NCBI RefSeq assembly: GCF_019913785.1
Contig: NZ_JAIOHK010000033.1
Coordinates: 1 to 64,000, forward strand
Length of the DNA: 64,000 nucleotides
Direction: 5' to 3'
Origin: Altibacter sp.
Lineage (GTDB): Bacteria > Bacteroidota > Bacteroidia > Flavobacteriales > Flavobacteriaceae
Position 1 is the first letter of the stretch. Every line of letters begins with the position of its first letter. Below the pieces are notes generated by a model. The model did not search any database. It worked only from the letters and a program-made list of their open reading frames with translations, and was not told where the DNA came from. Shown piece after piece: positions 48,797 to 56,570 of the stretch. The position numbers and the translations under genes were made by a program.

Positions 48797-48834
48797 ATTT
48801 TTAAAACTTACACCACCACAATTTTTTGCCCCGG

Positions 48835-48872
48835 AAAACCGGCTGGATTTATTCAGTCGGTTTTTATTTTTT
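48835..48872 (+). terminator. Terminator after the two repeat-module lipoproteins
   Basis: AAAACCG-g-CTG, 8-nt loop, CAG-t-CGGTTTT, followed by TATTTTTT. Good intrinsic terminator for the plus strand; the convergent lipoprotein gene ends at 48891. Confidence 0.75.
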
Positions 48873-48890
48873 GATCGGTGTTAGCAATGC

Positions 48891-49301
48891 TCAATCGACT
48901 AATTCTTCCAATAATTTTTCAAGTGCTGATCGTTTTTCTGAAGGCAATAAAATAACCCTGGAAATGTCTTTTCCATTAGATTCAGCCAGTAAAATGGCGG
49001 TACGCATTTCTCGCCGGTCGATATGGGACAAGGTGTCTTGTTGAAGTGTTTCGGCTAGCTGAACGATTTTCCTAAAGGTCTTTTGCGTAATGGGAATGAC
49101 CGCTTTTTCACCCCCGCTATACACTCCCGAAGAACTCTCTTTTGGAGTTATGGGATCGTATCGAACTTCCGAAGAAGAGATGGTGTACGTATTGTTATTT
49201 TGATCGGTATAGAAATATATCATTTTATCAACTCGATCACCACAGCCCGTAAGGACAAAAAGCATCAAAACACAGCCATATAAGGAAAGAAGTTGTTTCA
49301 C
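48891..49301 (-). CDS. Small lipoprotein, unknown function
   Basis: A 136-aa lipoprotein with Cys20 (FVLTGC) followed by GDRVDKMIYFYTDQNNN. No family recognised. The middle (SSEVRYDPITPKESSSGVYS) is polar; the C-terminal half looks helical (KTFRKIVQLAETLQQDTLSH, SEKRSALEKLLEELVD). It lies 3 bp after the M28 peptidase gene and is probably its operon partner. Confidence 0.7.
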   Translation of the reverse strand: MKQLLSLYGCVLMLFVLTGCGDRVDKMIYFYTDQNNNTYTISSSEVRYDPITPKESSSGVYSGGEKAVIPITQKTFRKIVQLAETLQQDTLSHIDRREMRTAILLAESNGKDISRVILLPSEKRSALEKLLEELVD

Positions 49302-49304
49302 AAT

Positions 49305-50792
49305 TTATCGATTGTACAGTTTTTTACCCACAGCTTCGTATTTGTCACCACCCGTCCAAGAAGGAGTGCTGGGATCATTGGCAATATTTCTTCCTGCCAG
49401 TACATAGGCCTTAAAGAACTTCAGCAAATACGCATAATCCAGCGTATCGGCTTCGTCTCCAGGTCTGTGATAGTATTCGGTCACCATTCCATTAAAGGCC
49501 GTAAACCCAAGACTGAAAGTGGGTGCCGGGATTCCTTTGGCTGCAAAATGTACATTGTCACTGCGATCAAAAAGACCTTCTTCGGGAGCCGGATCATCGA
49601 TGGCTGTAAGTCCGAATGCAGTCGCGGCATCTTTTATATTTTGAGCTGCCGTTGTGCGATTTAGCCCAATGACAGTTGCCAATGAAGTATCGTTATAACC
49701 TCCGTTATCACTGTTAAAACAATACACCATTTGGTTTAATGGCAATACCGGATTATTTACATAGTATTCACTTCCCAACAAGCCTTTTTCTTCTCCGGTA
49801 AACAGGATGAACAGCGCAGATCGTTTTGTTGGGTATTTCGCTAGATTTTCTGCCATACTCAAGACCGTTGTCGTGCCCACCGCATTGTCCCGTGCTCCGT
49901 TGTAAATCACATCCCCGGTCTCATCGGCTGCACCAATTCCCACATGATCGTAATGCGCCGAATAGATAATAAATTCATTCTTTAGTGTAGGATCCGTACC
50001 CTCGACCATTCCGATCACATTTTGTGAGCTAATCATTTCGGTTGTTCTCTCGGTCACCGAGAGTTCGATGCGAATCGATTTCTCTGCACTTATGGATGTA
50101 ATAAAGCTGCTATTTTCATCGTGAAGCCACAGGTACACAAATCCCTTTCCTTGTTTCTTTTTCTCCACCTTATTCGAAGCCAATTCTAAACGATCACTGT
50201 TAAAATTGTGTTCAATATATTCCCATATTGTACCGGGAGTTTGTACAAATTCCACAATTCCCAATGCCCCTGCTTTTTTAGCGAGTTCCATTTTTGTCTC
50301 GCGCAACCCAAAAGCCGAACGGGCATCTTGCGTTTCCGAGCTTCCTGCCTTTATATAAACCATCTTTTCGGTTACATCTTTTCCTTTATAATCCTCTTCT
50401 AGTCCATAACCAAGAAAAACAGCCTCTCCTTTAAAATCCATCTTACTGGCTTCTAACACTACTTTCTTTTTGTATTCGGTTCCGTTTATCTTTAAAAGTA
50501 GTTTTTTTGGCGGACTCACTTTCTGCATAGGTACTTGTTGGAAATAACTACCTGTCATTGAAACAGGCTGTACCCCATAGCTTCGGAGTGTATTTGCCAA
50601 ATAGGAGGCGGCGATTTCAAGTTCAGGAGTTCCGGTTTCACGCCCTTTTAACAAATCGTCTGCAAGAAAATAGATATGACTTTCAATCGTATTTTTATTG
50701 ACGGTTGCTTCAACCATTTCTTTTTCAGTTTGAGAAAAAAGCGGAGCAATGCCTATAAATAGGAAGGTAATTATAGTTGTAATAATTTGCAT
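49305..50792 (-). CDS. Secreted M28-family zinc metallopeptidase
   Basis: A 495-aa exported aminopeptidase-type enzyme. Signal peptide about 1-20 (APLFS|Q). A PA-domain-like insert covers about 110-230 (YIKAGSSETQDARSAFGL, LAKKAGALGIVEF). The M28 catalytic core has the co-catalytic zinc ligands in order: H280 (YSAHYDHVG), D302 (GARDNAVGT), E334/E335 (LFTGEEKGLLGSEYY), D362 (FNSDNGGYND) and H442 (EYYHRPGDEAD). All appear present, so it should be active, removing N-terminal residues from peptides in the periplasm or outside. Followed by a small lipoprotein gene. Confidence 0.92.
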   Translation of the reverse strand: MQIITTIITFLFIGIAPLFSQTEKEMVEATVNKNTIESHIYFLADDLLKGRETGTPELEIAASYLANTLRSYGVQPVSMTGSYFQQVPMQKVSPPKKLLLKINGTEYKKKVVLEASKMDFKGEAVFLGYGLEEDYKGKDVTEKMVYIKAGSSETQDARSAFGLRETKMELAKKAGALGIVEFVQTPGTIWEYIEHNFNSDRLELASNKVEKKKQGKGFVYLWLHDENSSFITSISAEKSIRIELSVTERTTEMISSQNVIGMVEGTDPTLKNEFIIYSAHYDHVGIGAADETGDVIYNGARDNAVGTTTVLSMAENLAKYPTKRSALFILFTGEEKGLLGSEYYVNNPVLPLNQMVYCFNSDNGGYNDTSLATVIGLNRTTAAQNIKDAATAFGLTAIDDPAPEEGLFDRSDNVHFAAKGIPAPTFSLGFTAFNGMVTEYYHRPGDEADTLDYAYLLKFFKAYVLAGRNIANDPSTPSWTGGDKYEAVGKKLYNR

Positions 50793-50861
50793 AGTGGGTT
50801 TGGATTTGGTTTCAGTAAATTTTTTTTAAAAATCGTGTTGCGTTAAATAATTCGGGAAAGG

Positions 50862-51488
50862 TCACTCCAGATGATAAATTTCCATAATCCCTTTTAACAC
50901 CTTGTTGAAATCAATGTTGAGGTCTATTAATTTACCCGTTTTAATATCTAATACCCAACCGTGAACCGTAAAGTTTCGGTCGCGGTGCGCAATCTGTACG
51001 TCAGCTGTCTTAATCGCATTTACACATTGTTCCTGTACGTTCAATTCGACCAAACGGCGGTATTTTTCTTCTTCATCTTCGATACTATTTAATTCCTGCC
51101 TGTGTAGTCTGTAAACATCGCGAATACTCCGTAACCAAGGGTTTAAAATACCCAAATCTTTTGATTCCATCGCTGCTTTAACACCTCCGCAGCCATAATG
51201 ACCGCAAATAATTAAGTGGTTCACTTTTAGAACACTTACCGCATAGTTGATAACAGACATGGCGCTCAGATCGAGGTTGGAAACCATATTGGCAATGTTT
51301 CTCAAGATAAAAGCTTCTCCCGGTTTTGCACCCATAATTTCTTCGGCAGTCACCCGACTGTCACTACAGCCTATATATAGAACTTCAGGGCGTTGCCCTG
51401 CCGCAAGATTTTTGAAATAGTCGGGATCGAGTCCTAACTTTTCATTCACCCAATTCTGATTGTTTTTAAAAATTTGATCGATATTCAT
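50862..51488 (-). CDS. can: Beta-class carbonic anhydrase
   Basis: Interconverts CO2 and bicarbonate; cytosolic zinc enzyme, 208 aa. Zinc ligands and catalytic dyad: C41-S-D43-S-R45 in YIGCSDSRVTAEE, H97 and C100 in ICGHYGCGGVKAA. The GEAFILRNIANMV segment is also typical. Full length, no signal peptide. A near-consensus -7 box (TATCTTTA on the minus strand, 51515-51522) lies just upstream. Confidence 0.95.
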   Translation of the reverse strand: MNIDQIFKNNQNWVNEKLGLDPDYFKNLAAGQRPEVLYIGCSDSRVTAEEIMGAKPGEAFILRNIANMVSNLDLSAMSVINYAVSVLKVNHLIICGHYGCGGVKAAMESKDLGILNPWLRSIRDVYRLHRQELNSIEDEEEKYRRLVELNVQEQCVNAIKTADVQIAHRDRNFTVHGWVLDIKTGKLIDLNIDFNKVLKGIMEIYHLE

Positions 51489-51563
51489 AATGTAAGGCAG
51501 CTATTTTTCGGTTTTAAAGATAACGAAAGTTTGATAACTACTTTTATTAAAAAATATACTTCC

Positions 51564-51998
51564 TCAGTTGTAGATTCCTGTCATTTTTTTCTGAAGAAAT
51601 TGCTGCTCTTTTTTGGACTGCCTAAGTTGAATTGCCTTTTGATAATGCGCAAGTGCATCGGGAGTGCGGTGGAGTTTCTGATAAATTCCGCCCAAGCACG
51701 TATGGCAGATGTAATAATGCAACAATGGGATCTTCAGTAACAGCAAGCATCATGTCATAATACCCTAGAATAGCACCCCAGTTGGTGTCCCTATACGATT
51801 TTGAGATACAGTGTTCCATGGCGATAGCAGCTTCAAAATGATAGGTCGAAAAGGTATTGCCTTTACCGGCTTTGCGTAAATAGGCCCTGCCATGACCAAT
51901 GAGTTCTTTATTCCAAACACTTCGATCCTGCTGTTTTACTCGAAACGTCCGTAAGCTTGTCTCCTTTAAGTAAATTTTTAGTTATTAACGACAAAGAA
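51564..51998 (-). pseudogene. Decayed remnant of a DUF6596-type ECF sigma factor (C-terminal part)
   Basis: Two minus-strand frames together read as the C-terminal helical-repeat domain that follows sigma region 4 in this ECF group. Frame A (about 51975-51700): QQDRSVWNKELIGHGRAYLR, AGKGNTFSTYHFEAAIAMEH, SYRDTNWGAILGYYDMML, EDPIVAL. Frame B (51735-51564, shifted): LHYYICHTCLGGIYQKLHR, TPDALAHYQKAIQLRQSKKE, then a TGA stop. About 35 residues of the expected domain between DPIVAL and LHYYICHT are missing, and the two parts are out of frame. The N-terminal sigma domains are absent: two stop codons (TAATAA) stand just upstream. Internal deletion, frameshift and 5' loss make it non-functional. Not recognised as a gene without joining the frames. 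Confidence 0.8.
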
Positions 51999-52043
51999 AA
52001 CCATTGCCTGAAAGGCTAGTTTAGAATTATAAAAAGAGCCAAT

Positions 52044-52538
52044 TCAATTCATTTTATGTATAAATTGAAGTTTGGTTGTAGTAACTTCTGCCCCCTCGAC
52101 CATTACTTTCTTTGAAACAATCCTCGCAACTAAGGTATCTTTTATTGTAGTGGAAGGTGTCACCACATAGAAGGATACTGTGAGTAGTTGTACCGAATCC
52201 GAAATCTTTTCCGGAACACCAATTTGTTGTACATCCTCGATGGATATCTTAGCCGTATTTAAAGGAATTTTAGTGGAATCACTAGATAGAGCAACAAGTT
52301 GTTTGTGTATTTCATTTTTAAATTCGGGGTGTTGTTGCTGTAAAACAAGTAAATCAAAATAGTCCTGAAGTTTCTGAGTGGTTAAAGATTGATACTCGAA
52401 CGCTTCCGGAATTACCTCGTAGGAAGTGGCAGTGGCCTCTTCTTCAAGTAAGTCGAAGTTCTTGAGCGAATCCGACTTTTCACCATGGTTACATGAAATT
52501 AAAAATAGCAGTATTAGTATATAGTATGCCGATCTCAT
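52044..52538 (-). CDS. Lipoprotein of unknown function
   Basis: A 164-aa lipoprotein, Cys16 (FLISC) followed by NHGEKSDSLKNFDLLEEE. Then TSYEVIPEAFEYQSL and a region with LQDYFDLLVLQQQHPEFKNE (helical) and beta-like strands SVQLLTVSFYVVTPSTTIKD and VEGAEVTTTKLQFIHKMN. No family recognised. Its start overlaps the stop of the 299-aa membrane protein (ATGA), so the two are coupled. The segment TSYEVI after the lipobox recurs as TSFEVI in the divergent DUF4349 protein. Confidence 0.7.
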   Translation of the reverse strand: MRSAYYILILLFLISCNHGEKSDSLKNFDLLEEEATATSYEVIPEAFEYQSLTTQKLQDYFDLLVLQQQHPEFKNEIHKQLVALSSDSTKIPLNTAKISIEDVQQIGVPEKISDSVQLLTVSFYVVTPSTTIKDTLVARIVSKKVMVEGAEVTTTKLQFIHKMN

Positions 52539-53434
52539 TTCACCATAAATTTTAGTTTTACAATCTTTCCATCTTTATAGTGCTTGTCGAGTATATCTAT
52601 ATTCTTCAAGCTACTTGTTGGAATCGTCATTTTGCCAATAAAATCCTGCTTACTGTACAGTTCAATTCCGGAGTGTTTTTGAAAAACCTGATAGATCTGG
52701 GCATCATCGGCAATTAGGTTGTTTAGCTGTTCTTTCCGTTTTTTCCAGTCTTCCACATTACCATTGCTGTAATACTGAAGCATGAGTGCGTAATTATCGG
52801 TTGCAAGTTGAACGTTAGCATTACTATTTGAATTAATATGCCGAACAATGGTATCGGTCTTATGATAAGGTGATTGCACTACAAAACGAATCGTCTCTTC
52901 TTTGGTCATAAAGCTGAAACATCCTGTGGTATCTGTTTTCAGATAAATAGGGGATTGATCCAGAGAAAGAATTTTTATATCCAAGGGGATGTTTGTAATT
53001 GCCTCTCCCTTATCCTCATCGATCATACAAAAGTGAAATTCATTTTCCGAATTTAAGTTACCAACAATCAGAACTACTAGCGGAATTAACACCAACATCC
53101 AACCGTATTTTTTTAAAGCACCGGTCTTTTTTATGGCGCCTACTTTTTGAAGGTGTGCCGCTTCATAATTATTCCAATTGGTATAACCCGCATAACTGCT
53201 CAGTAAATTAAGCATATCGATACGGGGTAATTTTTTCGGCTTTTTCTTTAGGTAAGTATAGAACCACTTTTCGCTGACCCTCGCCTTTGTTTTGCTAAAA
53301 AGATCTTCCTGAAATGCCACAATAGCTTCACCTTTCCACTCCGACATATCCTCCGGCGCAAAATTATTCTCTAAAAAAGTACGCACAATGTCCTTTTTCA
53401 GAAGGGTAAGAAGATGTTGTTCAGTCTTGGTCAA
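52535..53434 (-). CDS. Single-pass membrane protein, possible membrane-anchored regulator
   Basis: A 299-aa protein with no signal peptide. Residues 1-108 should be cytosolic and basic, including RVSEKWFYTYLKKKPKKLPR and IDMLNLLSSYAGYTNWNNYE, a kind of N-terminal region I have seen before in Bacteroidota membrane proteins and which may be a nucleic-acid- or protein-binding module. One membrane helix at about 111-127 (WMLVLIPLVVLIVG). The outer part (128-299) has an Ig-like piece (ITNIPLDIKILSLDQSPIYL, TGCFSFMTKEETIRFVVQSP) and a helical/beta end. Topology suits a ToxR-like transmembrane regulator; the perfect palindrome at 53471-53488 just upstream would be an obvious target. This is hypothesis. 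Confidence 0.6.
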   Translation of the reverse strand: MTKTEQHLLTLLKKDIVRTFLENNFAPEDMSEWKGEAIVAFQEDLFSKTKARVSEKWFYTYLKKKPKKLPRIDMLNLLSSYAGYTNWNNYEAAHLQKVGAIKKTGALKKYGWMLVLIPLVVLIVGNLNSENEFHFCMIDEDKGEAITNIPLDIKILSLDQSPIYLKTDTTGCFSFMTKEETIRFVVQSPYHKTDTIVRHINSNSNANVQLATDNYALMLQYYSNGNVEDWKKRKEQLNNLIADDAQIYQVFQKHSGIELYSKQDFIGKMTIPTSSLKNIDILDKHYKDGKIVKLKFMVK

Positions 53435-53470
53435 ATGATTGTAATATACTGATAATCAATTAAATATAAA

Positions 53471-53488
53471 TTGTAAATTAATTTACAA
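53471..53488. promoter_or_regulatory. Perfect 18-bp palindrome in a divergent intergenic region
   Basis: TTGTAAATTAATTTACAA is identical to its reverse complement. It lies 37 bp upstream of the membrane protein gene at 53434 and 44 bp upstream of the -7 box (53532) of the divergent DUF4349 gene. Likely operator. Confidence 0.5.
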
Positions 53489-53496
53489 CGGGTTTA

Positions 53497-53529
53497 CTGG
53501 TGTTTTACAGCCACCAGCTGCTCCGGTGG
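53497..53529 (+). promoter_or_regulatory. GC-richer overlapping inverted repeats upstream of the DUF4349 promoter
   Basis: CTGGTG (53497-53502) is complementary to CACCAG (53512-53517), and CCACC (53511-53515) is complementary to GGTGG (53525-53529); the two pairings share bases. They lie upstream of the -7 box at 53532, so they act as DNA sites if at all. Confidence 0.3.
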
Positions 53530-53531
53530 AT

Positions 53532-53539
53532 TAGGTTTG
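53532..53539 (+). promoter_or_regulatory. -7 box of the DUF4349 gene
   Basis: TAGGTTTG, exact TAnnTTTG, 28 bp before the ATG at 53568. Confidence 0.5.
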
Positions 53540-53567
53540 TTTCTGTAAAACTTAAAAATATAAAATT

Positions 53568-54428
53568 ATGAAAACAATTTCAGTAAAATCAGTTTTTAAA
53601 ATCACAGTTAGTTTGGTATGTATCCTAACCGTTTTTGCATGTAATCAGGGAGATTATAAAGAAAATCTCACACTCGAAGATACGGGAGTCACCACTAGCT
53701 TTGAAGTTATTGAAGAAGAAAGTACCAAAGCTACTATTAAAACCGATGCCGTTTTGGCAAAGACCCCATTGGATCTTAAGATCATTAAGTCGGCGAATGC
53801 CCGTTACAAGGTTAAAAATGTAAAAGTTGCCACCGAGCAGATTAAAGGCATCACCCTGCAGTATCACGCATATGTAAGTGATCTTCGATTTCAGAATAAC
53901 TTATATCAAATTGAAAATAGATTCACTATCAAAGTGCCACAACAATATTTTGATGTACTTCTTGACTCAATTGGCAGCGTTGTTGAGTTTGTTGAATTTG
54001 AAAACATTTCGACGCAGGATGTAACCGAGGAGTATATTGATCTGCAGTCCCGACTCAAAACAAAGTTGGATGTAAAAGAGCGGTATGAGGAGGTGTTGAG
54101 AAGGAATGCTAAAACCGTTGAGGATATCTTGGCCACCGAAGATAAACTACGCATAATTCAGGAAGAGATAGAAGCAGCTCAAGGACGACTAAAATATCTT
54201 AGCAGTAAAGTTGCCTATAGTACCATTCAAATTGATTTGTATGAAACGGTTAACTATAAAGAGGAACCAGAGCATTATTCTAGAACCTTTATTTCGAAAA
54301 CAAAGGATGGTTTTGCCTTTGGCTGGAATATTATAGAAACGGTTGTCTTAGGAATGATCCATATTTGGCCATTATTGCTAGTAGGAATTATTGCTGTGGT
54401 TTTTGTTAGGGCAAGGCTCAAAAAATAA
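53568..54428 (+). CDS. DUF4349 lipoprotein with C-terminal membrane helix
   Basis: A 286-aa protein. Lipobox Cys25 (TVFAC) followed by NQGDYKENLTLEDTG and TSFEVIEEES. The DUF4349 domain covers about 75-230: LRFQNNLYQIENRFTIKVPQ, FDVLLDSIGSVVEFVEFENI, STQDVTEEYIDLQSRLKTKL, a coiled coil (VKERYEEVLRRNAKTVEDIL, EDKLRIIQEEIEAAQGRLKY) and STIQIDLYETV. A C-terminal membrane helix WPLLLVGIIAVVFV ends in ARLKK. Having both a lipid anchor and a C-terminal helix is usual in this family. Function unknown. A strong terminator follows; divergent from the membrane protein at 53434. Confidence 0.85.
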   Translation: MKTISVKSVFKITVSLVCILTVFACNQGDYKENLTLEDTGVTTSFEVIEEESTKATIKTDAVLAKTPLDLKIIKSANARYKVKNVKVATEQIKGITLQYHAYVSDLRFQNNLYQIENRFTIKVPQQYFDVLLDSIGSVVEFVEFENISTQDVTEEYIDLQSRLKTKLDVKERYEEVLRRNAKTVEDILATEDKLRIIQEEIEAAQGRLKYLSSKVAYSTIQIDLYETVNYKEEPEHYSRTFISKTKDGFAFGWNIIETVVLGMIHIWPLLLVGIIAVVFVRARLKK

Positions 54429-54432
54429 GAAG

Positions 54433-54466
54433 AAAACCCCCGTGTTAAGTAAACACGGGGGTTTTT
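54433..54466. terminator. Bidirectional terminator between DUF4349 and NTF2-like genes
   Basis: AAAACCCCCGTGTT, 4-nt loop, AACACGGGGGTTTT with T-runs on both strands. A 14-bp stem, the strongest terminator in the window; it serves the gene ending at 54428 and the convergent one ending at 54488. Confidence 0.93.
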
Positions 54467-54487
54467 GTTTTTTAATAGTTTTCTAAA

Positions 54488-55042
54488 TTACTTTTTGGTT
54501 GACGGTGTTAACGAATTTTTCCCAGACATTGTATCGGCTGCTTTTTTAGCCGCTTCAATTTCCATCATGGCTGTCATTATAGGAGCTGTGTCAAAATAAC
54601 CATATTCCTTAACAATCTTTCCATCTACAAACTGAGCCGTTAAATGTACTGGCATCACAATTGTTTGGTTGTTTCCGGCCAGTGTGCCATTCCAAATACC
54701 CCAGTAATTCACCCAAGTCTCTCCTTCATCGGTCACCACCATTTCTGAATCGCCTTCATCTTTTACAAAACCATAAGAAGTGTAATTTTTATTTCTTTCA
54801 GTAAAATATTCAGTAGATTCTTTAGGAGAGATTGGTTTGTCATCTGTATTGTGATATATTTTCGCGGTATCTGCATAATGACTCATATAACCTTCCCAGT
54901 CACTAGCCTCATAATCGGCGATTGCAGCTTTCAGGTGGTCAATTTCCGGAGAGCTTTGGGTATAGCGTTTGGTCTGCTCTTGACAAGCTGCAAATAGTAG
55001 TAATGTAATTACCAGTAATCCTAAAATTTTAGTTGTTTTCAT
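54488..55042 (-). CDS. NTF2/SnoaL-like lipoprotein
   Basis: A 184-aa lipoprotein, Cys20 (LLLFAAC) followed by QEQTKRYTQ. Residues about 33-150 look like the cone-shaped NTF2/SnoaL fold: IDHLKAAIADYEASDWEGYM, HYADTAKIYHNTDDKPISP, VTDEGETWVNYWGIWNGT and VHLTAQFVDGKIVKEYGYFD. The family includes enzymes and ligand binders; no catalytic residues can be assigned. Three ATTGGTT repeats lie directly upstream (55053-55096). Confidence 0.8.
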   Translation of the reverse strand: MKTTKILGLLVITLLLFAACQEQTKRYTQSSPEIDHLKAAIADYEASDWEGYMSHYADTAKIYHNTDDKPISPKESTEYFTERNKNYTSYGFVKDEGDSEMVVTDEGETWVNYWGIWNGTLAGNNQTIVMPVHLTAQFVDGKIVKEYGYFDTAPIMTAMMEIEAAKKAADTMSGKNSLTPSTKK

Positions 55043-55052
55043 AATTATTTAA

Positions 55053-55096
55053 ATTGGTTAGAACTATTTTATATTGGTTAATAATCTTGATTGGTT
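55053..55096. repeat. Three ATTGGTT direct repeats upstream of the NTF2-like gene
   Basis: ATTGGTT at 55053-55059, 55073-55079 and 55090-55096 (spacings 20 and 17 bp), within 54 bp of the start at 55042. Possibly regulator binding sites. Confidence 0.35.
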
Positions 55097-55246
55097 TTAA
55101 TACTTATGAAATAAGGCAGGTAAATAAAACGGCTTTTAATTTTAATAAACTGAAAAACAGCAATTTAAAATTACAAAATATAGTTGAGTTTTTACTTGCA
55201 CCTGCACTTCTTTTTTTCCTACAAATTCCACTCAGATAATTTAATG

Positions 55247-55254
55247 TATCTTCG
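55247..55254 (+). promoter_or_regulatory. Near-consensus -7 box of the DEAD-box helicase gene
   Basis: TATCTTCG, one mismatch to TAnnTTTG, 53 bp before the ATG at 55308; the distance equals that of argS. Confidence 0.4.
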
Positions 55255-55307
55255 CCCCTTATAAAGAAATGACGTTGCCTTACATTGTCATTTTGTAATC
55301 CAATACT

Positions 55308-56561
55308 ATGTCATTTACATCTTTGGGCTTGTCTGATGCCCTGTTGAAAGCGATCAACAAAAAAGGATATACCAACCCAACACCTATTCAGCAAAAAGCA
55401 ATTCCATTAATCCTCGAGCGAAAGGACGTATTGGCTTCAGCCCAAACAGGAAGTGGAAAAACTGCAGGGTTTGCGTTACCAATCTTACAAATTCTCAATA
55501 GTGGACAACCATTACGTCATCGTCCGGTACGCACCCTAATCTTGACCCCAACAAGAGAACTCGCCGCTCAAGTGGAAGATGAATTTAGGGAGTACAGTAA
55601 ATTTTTGGATTTGCGATCGACAGTAATCTTTGGTGGTGTTAACGCCAATCCGCAAATTAGAACACTTCGGCAAGGGGTGGATATTTTGGTTGCAACTCCG
55701 GGTCGCTTATTAGATTTAGAAAACCAAGGGGTGCTCTCCTTAGCGAAAGTTGAAATATTGGTGTTGGATGAGGCAGATCGTATGCTGGATATGGGATTCC
55801 TAAGGGATATTAAGAAAATTCTAGCTTTAATGCCATCGAAAAGACAGAACCTCTTGTTTTCGGCTACCTTTTCAAAAGAAATCAAGCAACTTGCGGGTTC
55901 TTTTTTGCACCACCCGGTTATGGTGGAGGCTACACCGGTCAACACCACGGCCGAAAAAGTAGATCAGATTGTGTACCGAACTGACAAGGGAAAGAAAACT
56001 GAATTGGTCATCAAACTAATTTCTGAAGGAAACTGGCAACAAGTACTCGTTTTTACCCGAACCAAGCACGGTGCCAATAAACTGAGTCAGAAATTGGAAA
56101 AGGCTGGAATTAGATCGGCAGCCATACACGGAAATAAAAGTCAAGGGGCACGCACCAAGGCACTTGCAGGATTCAAAAGCGGAAAGGTTGCAGTCTTGGT
56201 CGCTACCGATATTGCCGCTCGCGGATTGGATATTCCATTACTACCGCATGTTATCAATTATGAACTTCCCAATATTCCAGAGGATTATGTCCATCGCATT
56301 GGCCGAACGGGAAGAGCCGGTGCCAGTGGCGAAGCTATTTCTATTGTAAGTGTGGATGAATATGAATATGTGCAAGGGATCGAAAAACTATTGGGTGAGA
56401 AATTGGAGAGTGAAGTCATTCCGGGTTTTGAGCCAACCGAATCTTTAAAAGAAGTACTGGACAAGAAAGCCGAAAACAAGGCACAACATCAGAAAGGGCG
56501 TTCAAGTACACAAAAAAAGAAACCCACAAAAGGGCGTGGGTTTCATAAGAGAGGAAGATAA
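55308..56561 (+). CDS. DEAD-box RNA helicase (RhlE-like)
   Basis: ATP-dependent RNA-unwinding enzyme, 417 aa, cytosolic. Motifs in order: Q motif [22 protein letters not shown], Ia PTRELAAQV, Ib [69 protein letters not shown]. The C-terminal tail from about 385 is basic and low-complexity ([20 protein letters not shown]), as in RhlE proteins that act in ribosome assembly or RNA turnover. The last codons form a hairpin that reads as an intrinsic terminator on the other strand. Confidence 0.95.
   Translation: MSFTSLGLSDALLKAINKKGYTNPTPIQQKAIPLILERKDVLASAQTGSGKTAGFALPILQILNSGQPLRHRPVRTLILTPTRELAAQVEDEFREYSKFLDLRSTVIFGGVNANPQIRTLRQGVDILVATPGRLLDLENQGVLSLAKVEILVLDEADRMLDMGFLRDIKKILALMPSKRQNLLFSATFSKEIKQLAGSFLHHPVMVEATPVNTTAEKVDQIVYRTDKGKKTELVIKLISEGNWQQVLVFTRTKHGANKLSQKLEKAGIRSAAIHGNKSQGARTKALAGFKSGKVAVLVATDIAARGLDIPLLPHVINYELPNIPEDYVHRIGRTGRAGASGEAISIVSVDEYEYVQGIEKLLGEKLESEVIPGFEPTESLKEVLDKKAENKAQHQKGRSSTQKKKPTKGRGFHKRGR
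56513..56543 (-). terminator. Terminator of the convergent gene, embedded in helicase coding sequence
   Basis: AAACCCAC (56520-56527) and GTGGGTTT (56536-56543) are perfect 8-bp arms. On the minus strand the stem is followed by CTTTTTTTG, so it has the form of an intrinsic terminator for the gene ending at 56571. On the plus strand the same bases encode the Lys-rich helicase tail. Confidence 0.75.
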
Positions 56562-56570
56562 TAGCTTTTA

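Noticed and set aside
52003-52018. Terminator GCCT-GAA-AGGC after the 164-aa lipoprotein gene
   Set aside because: Only 4 bp of stem and no adequate T-run on the minus strand.
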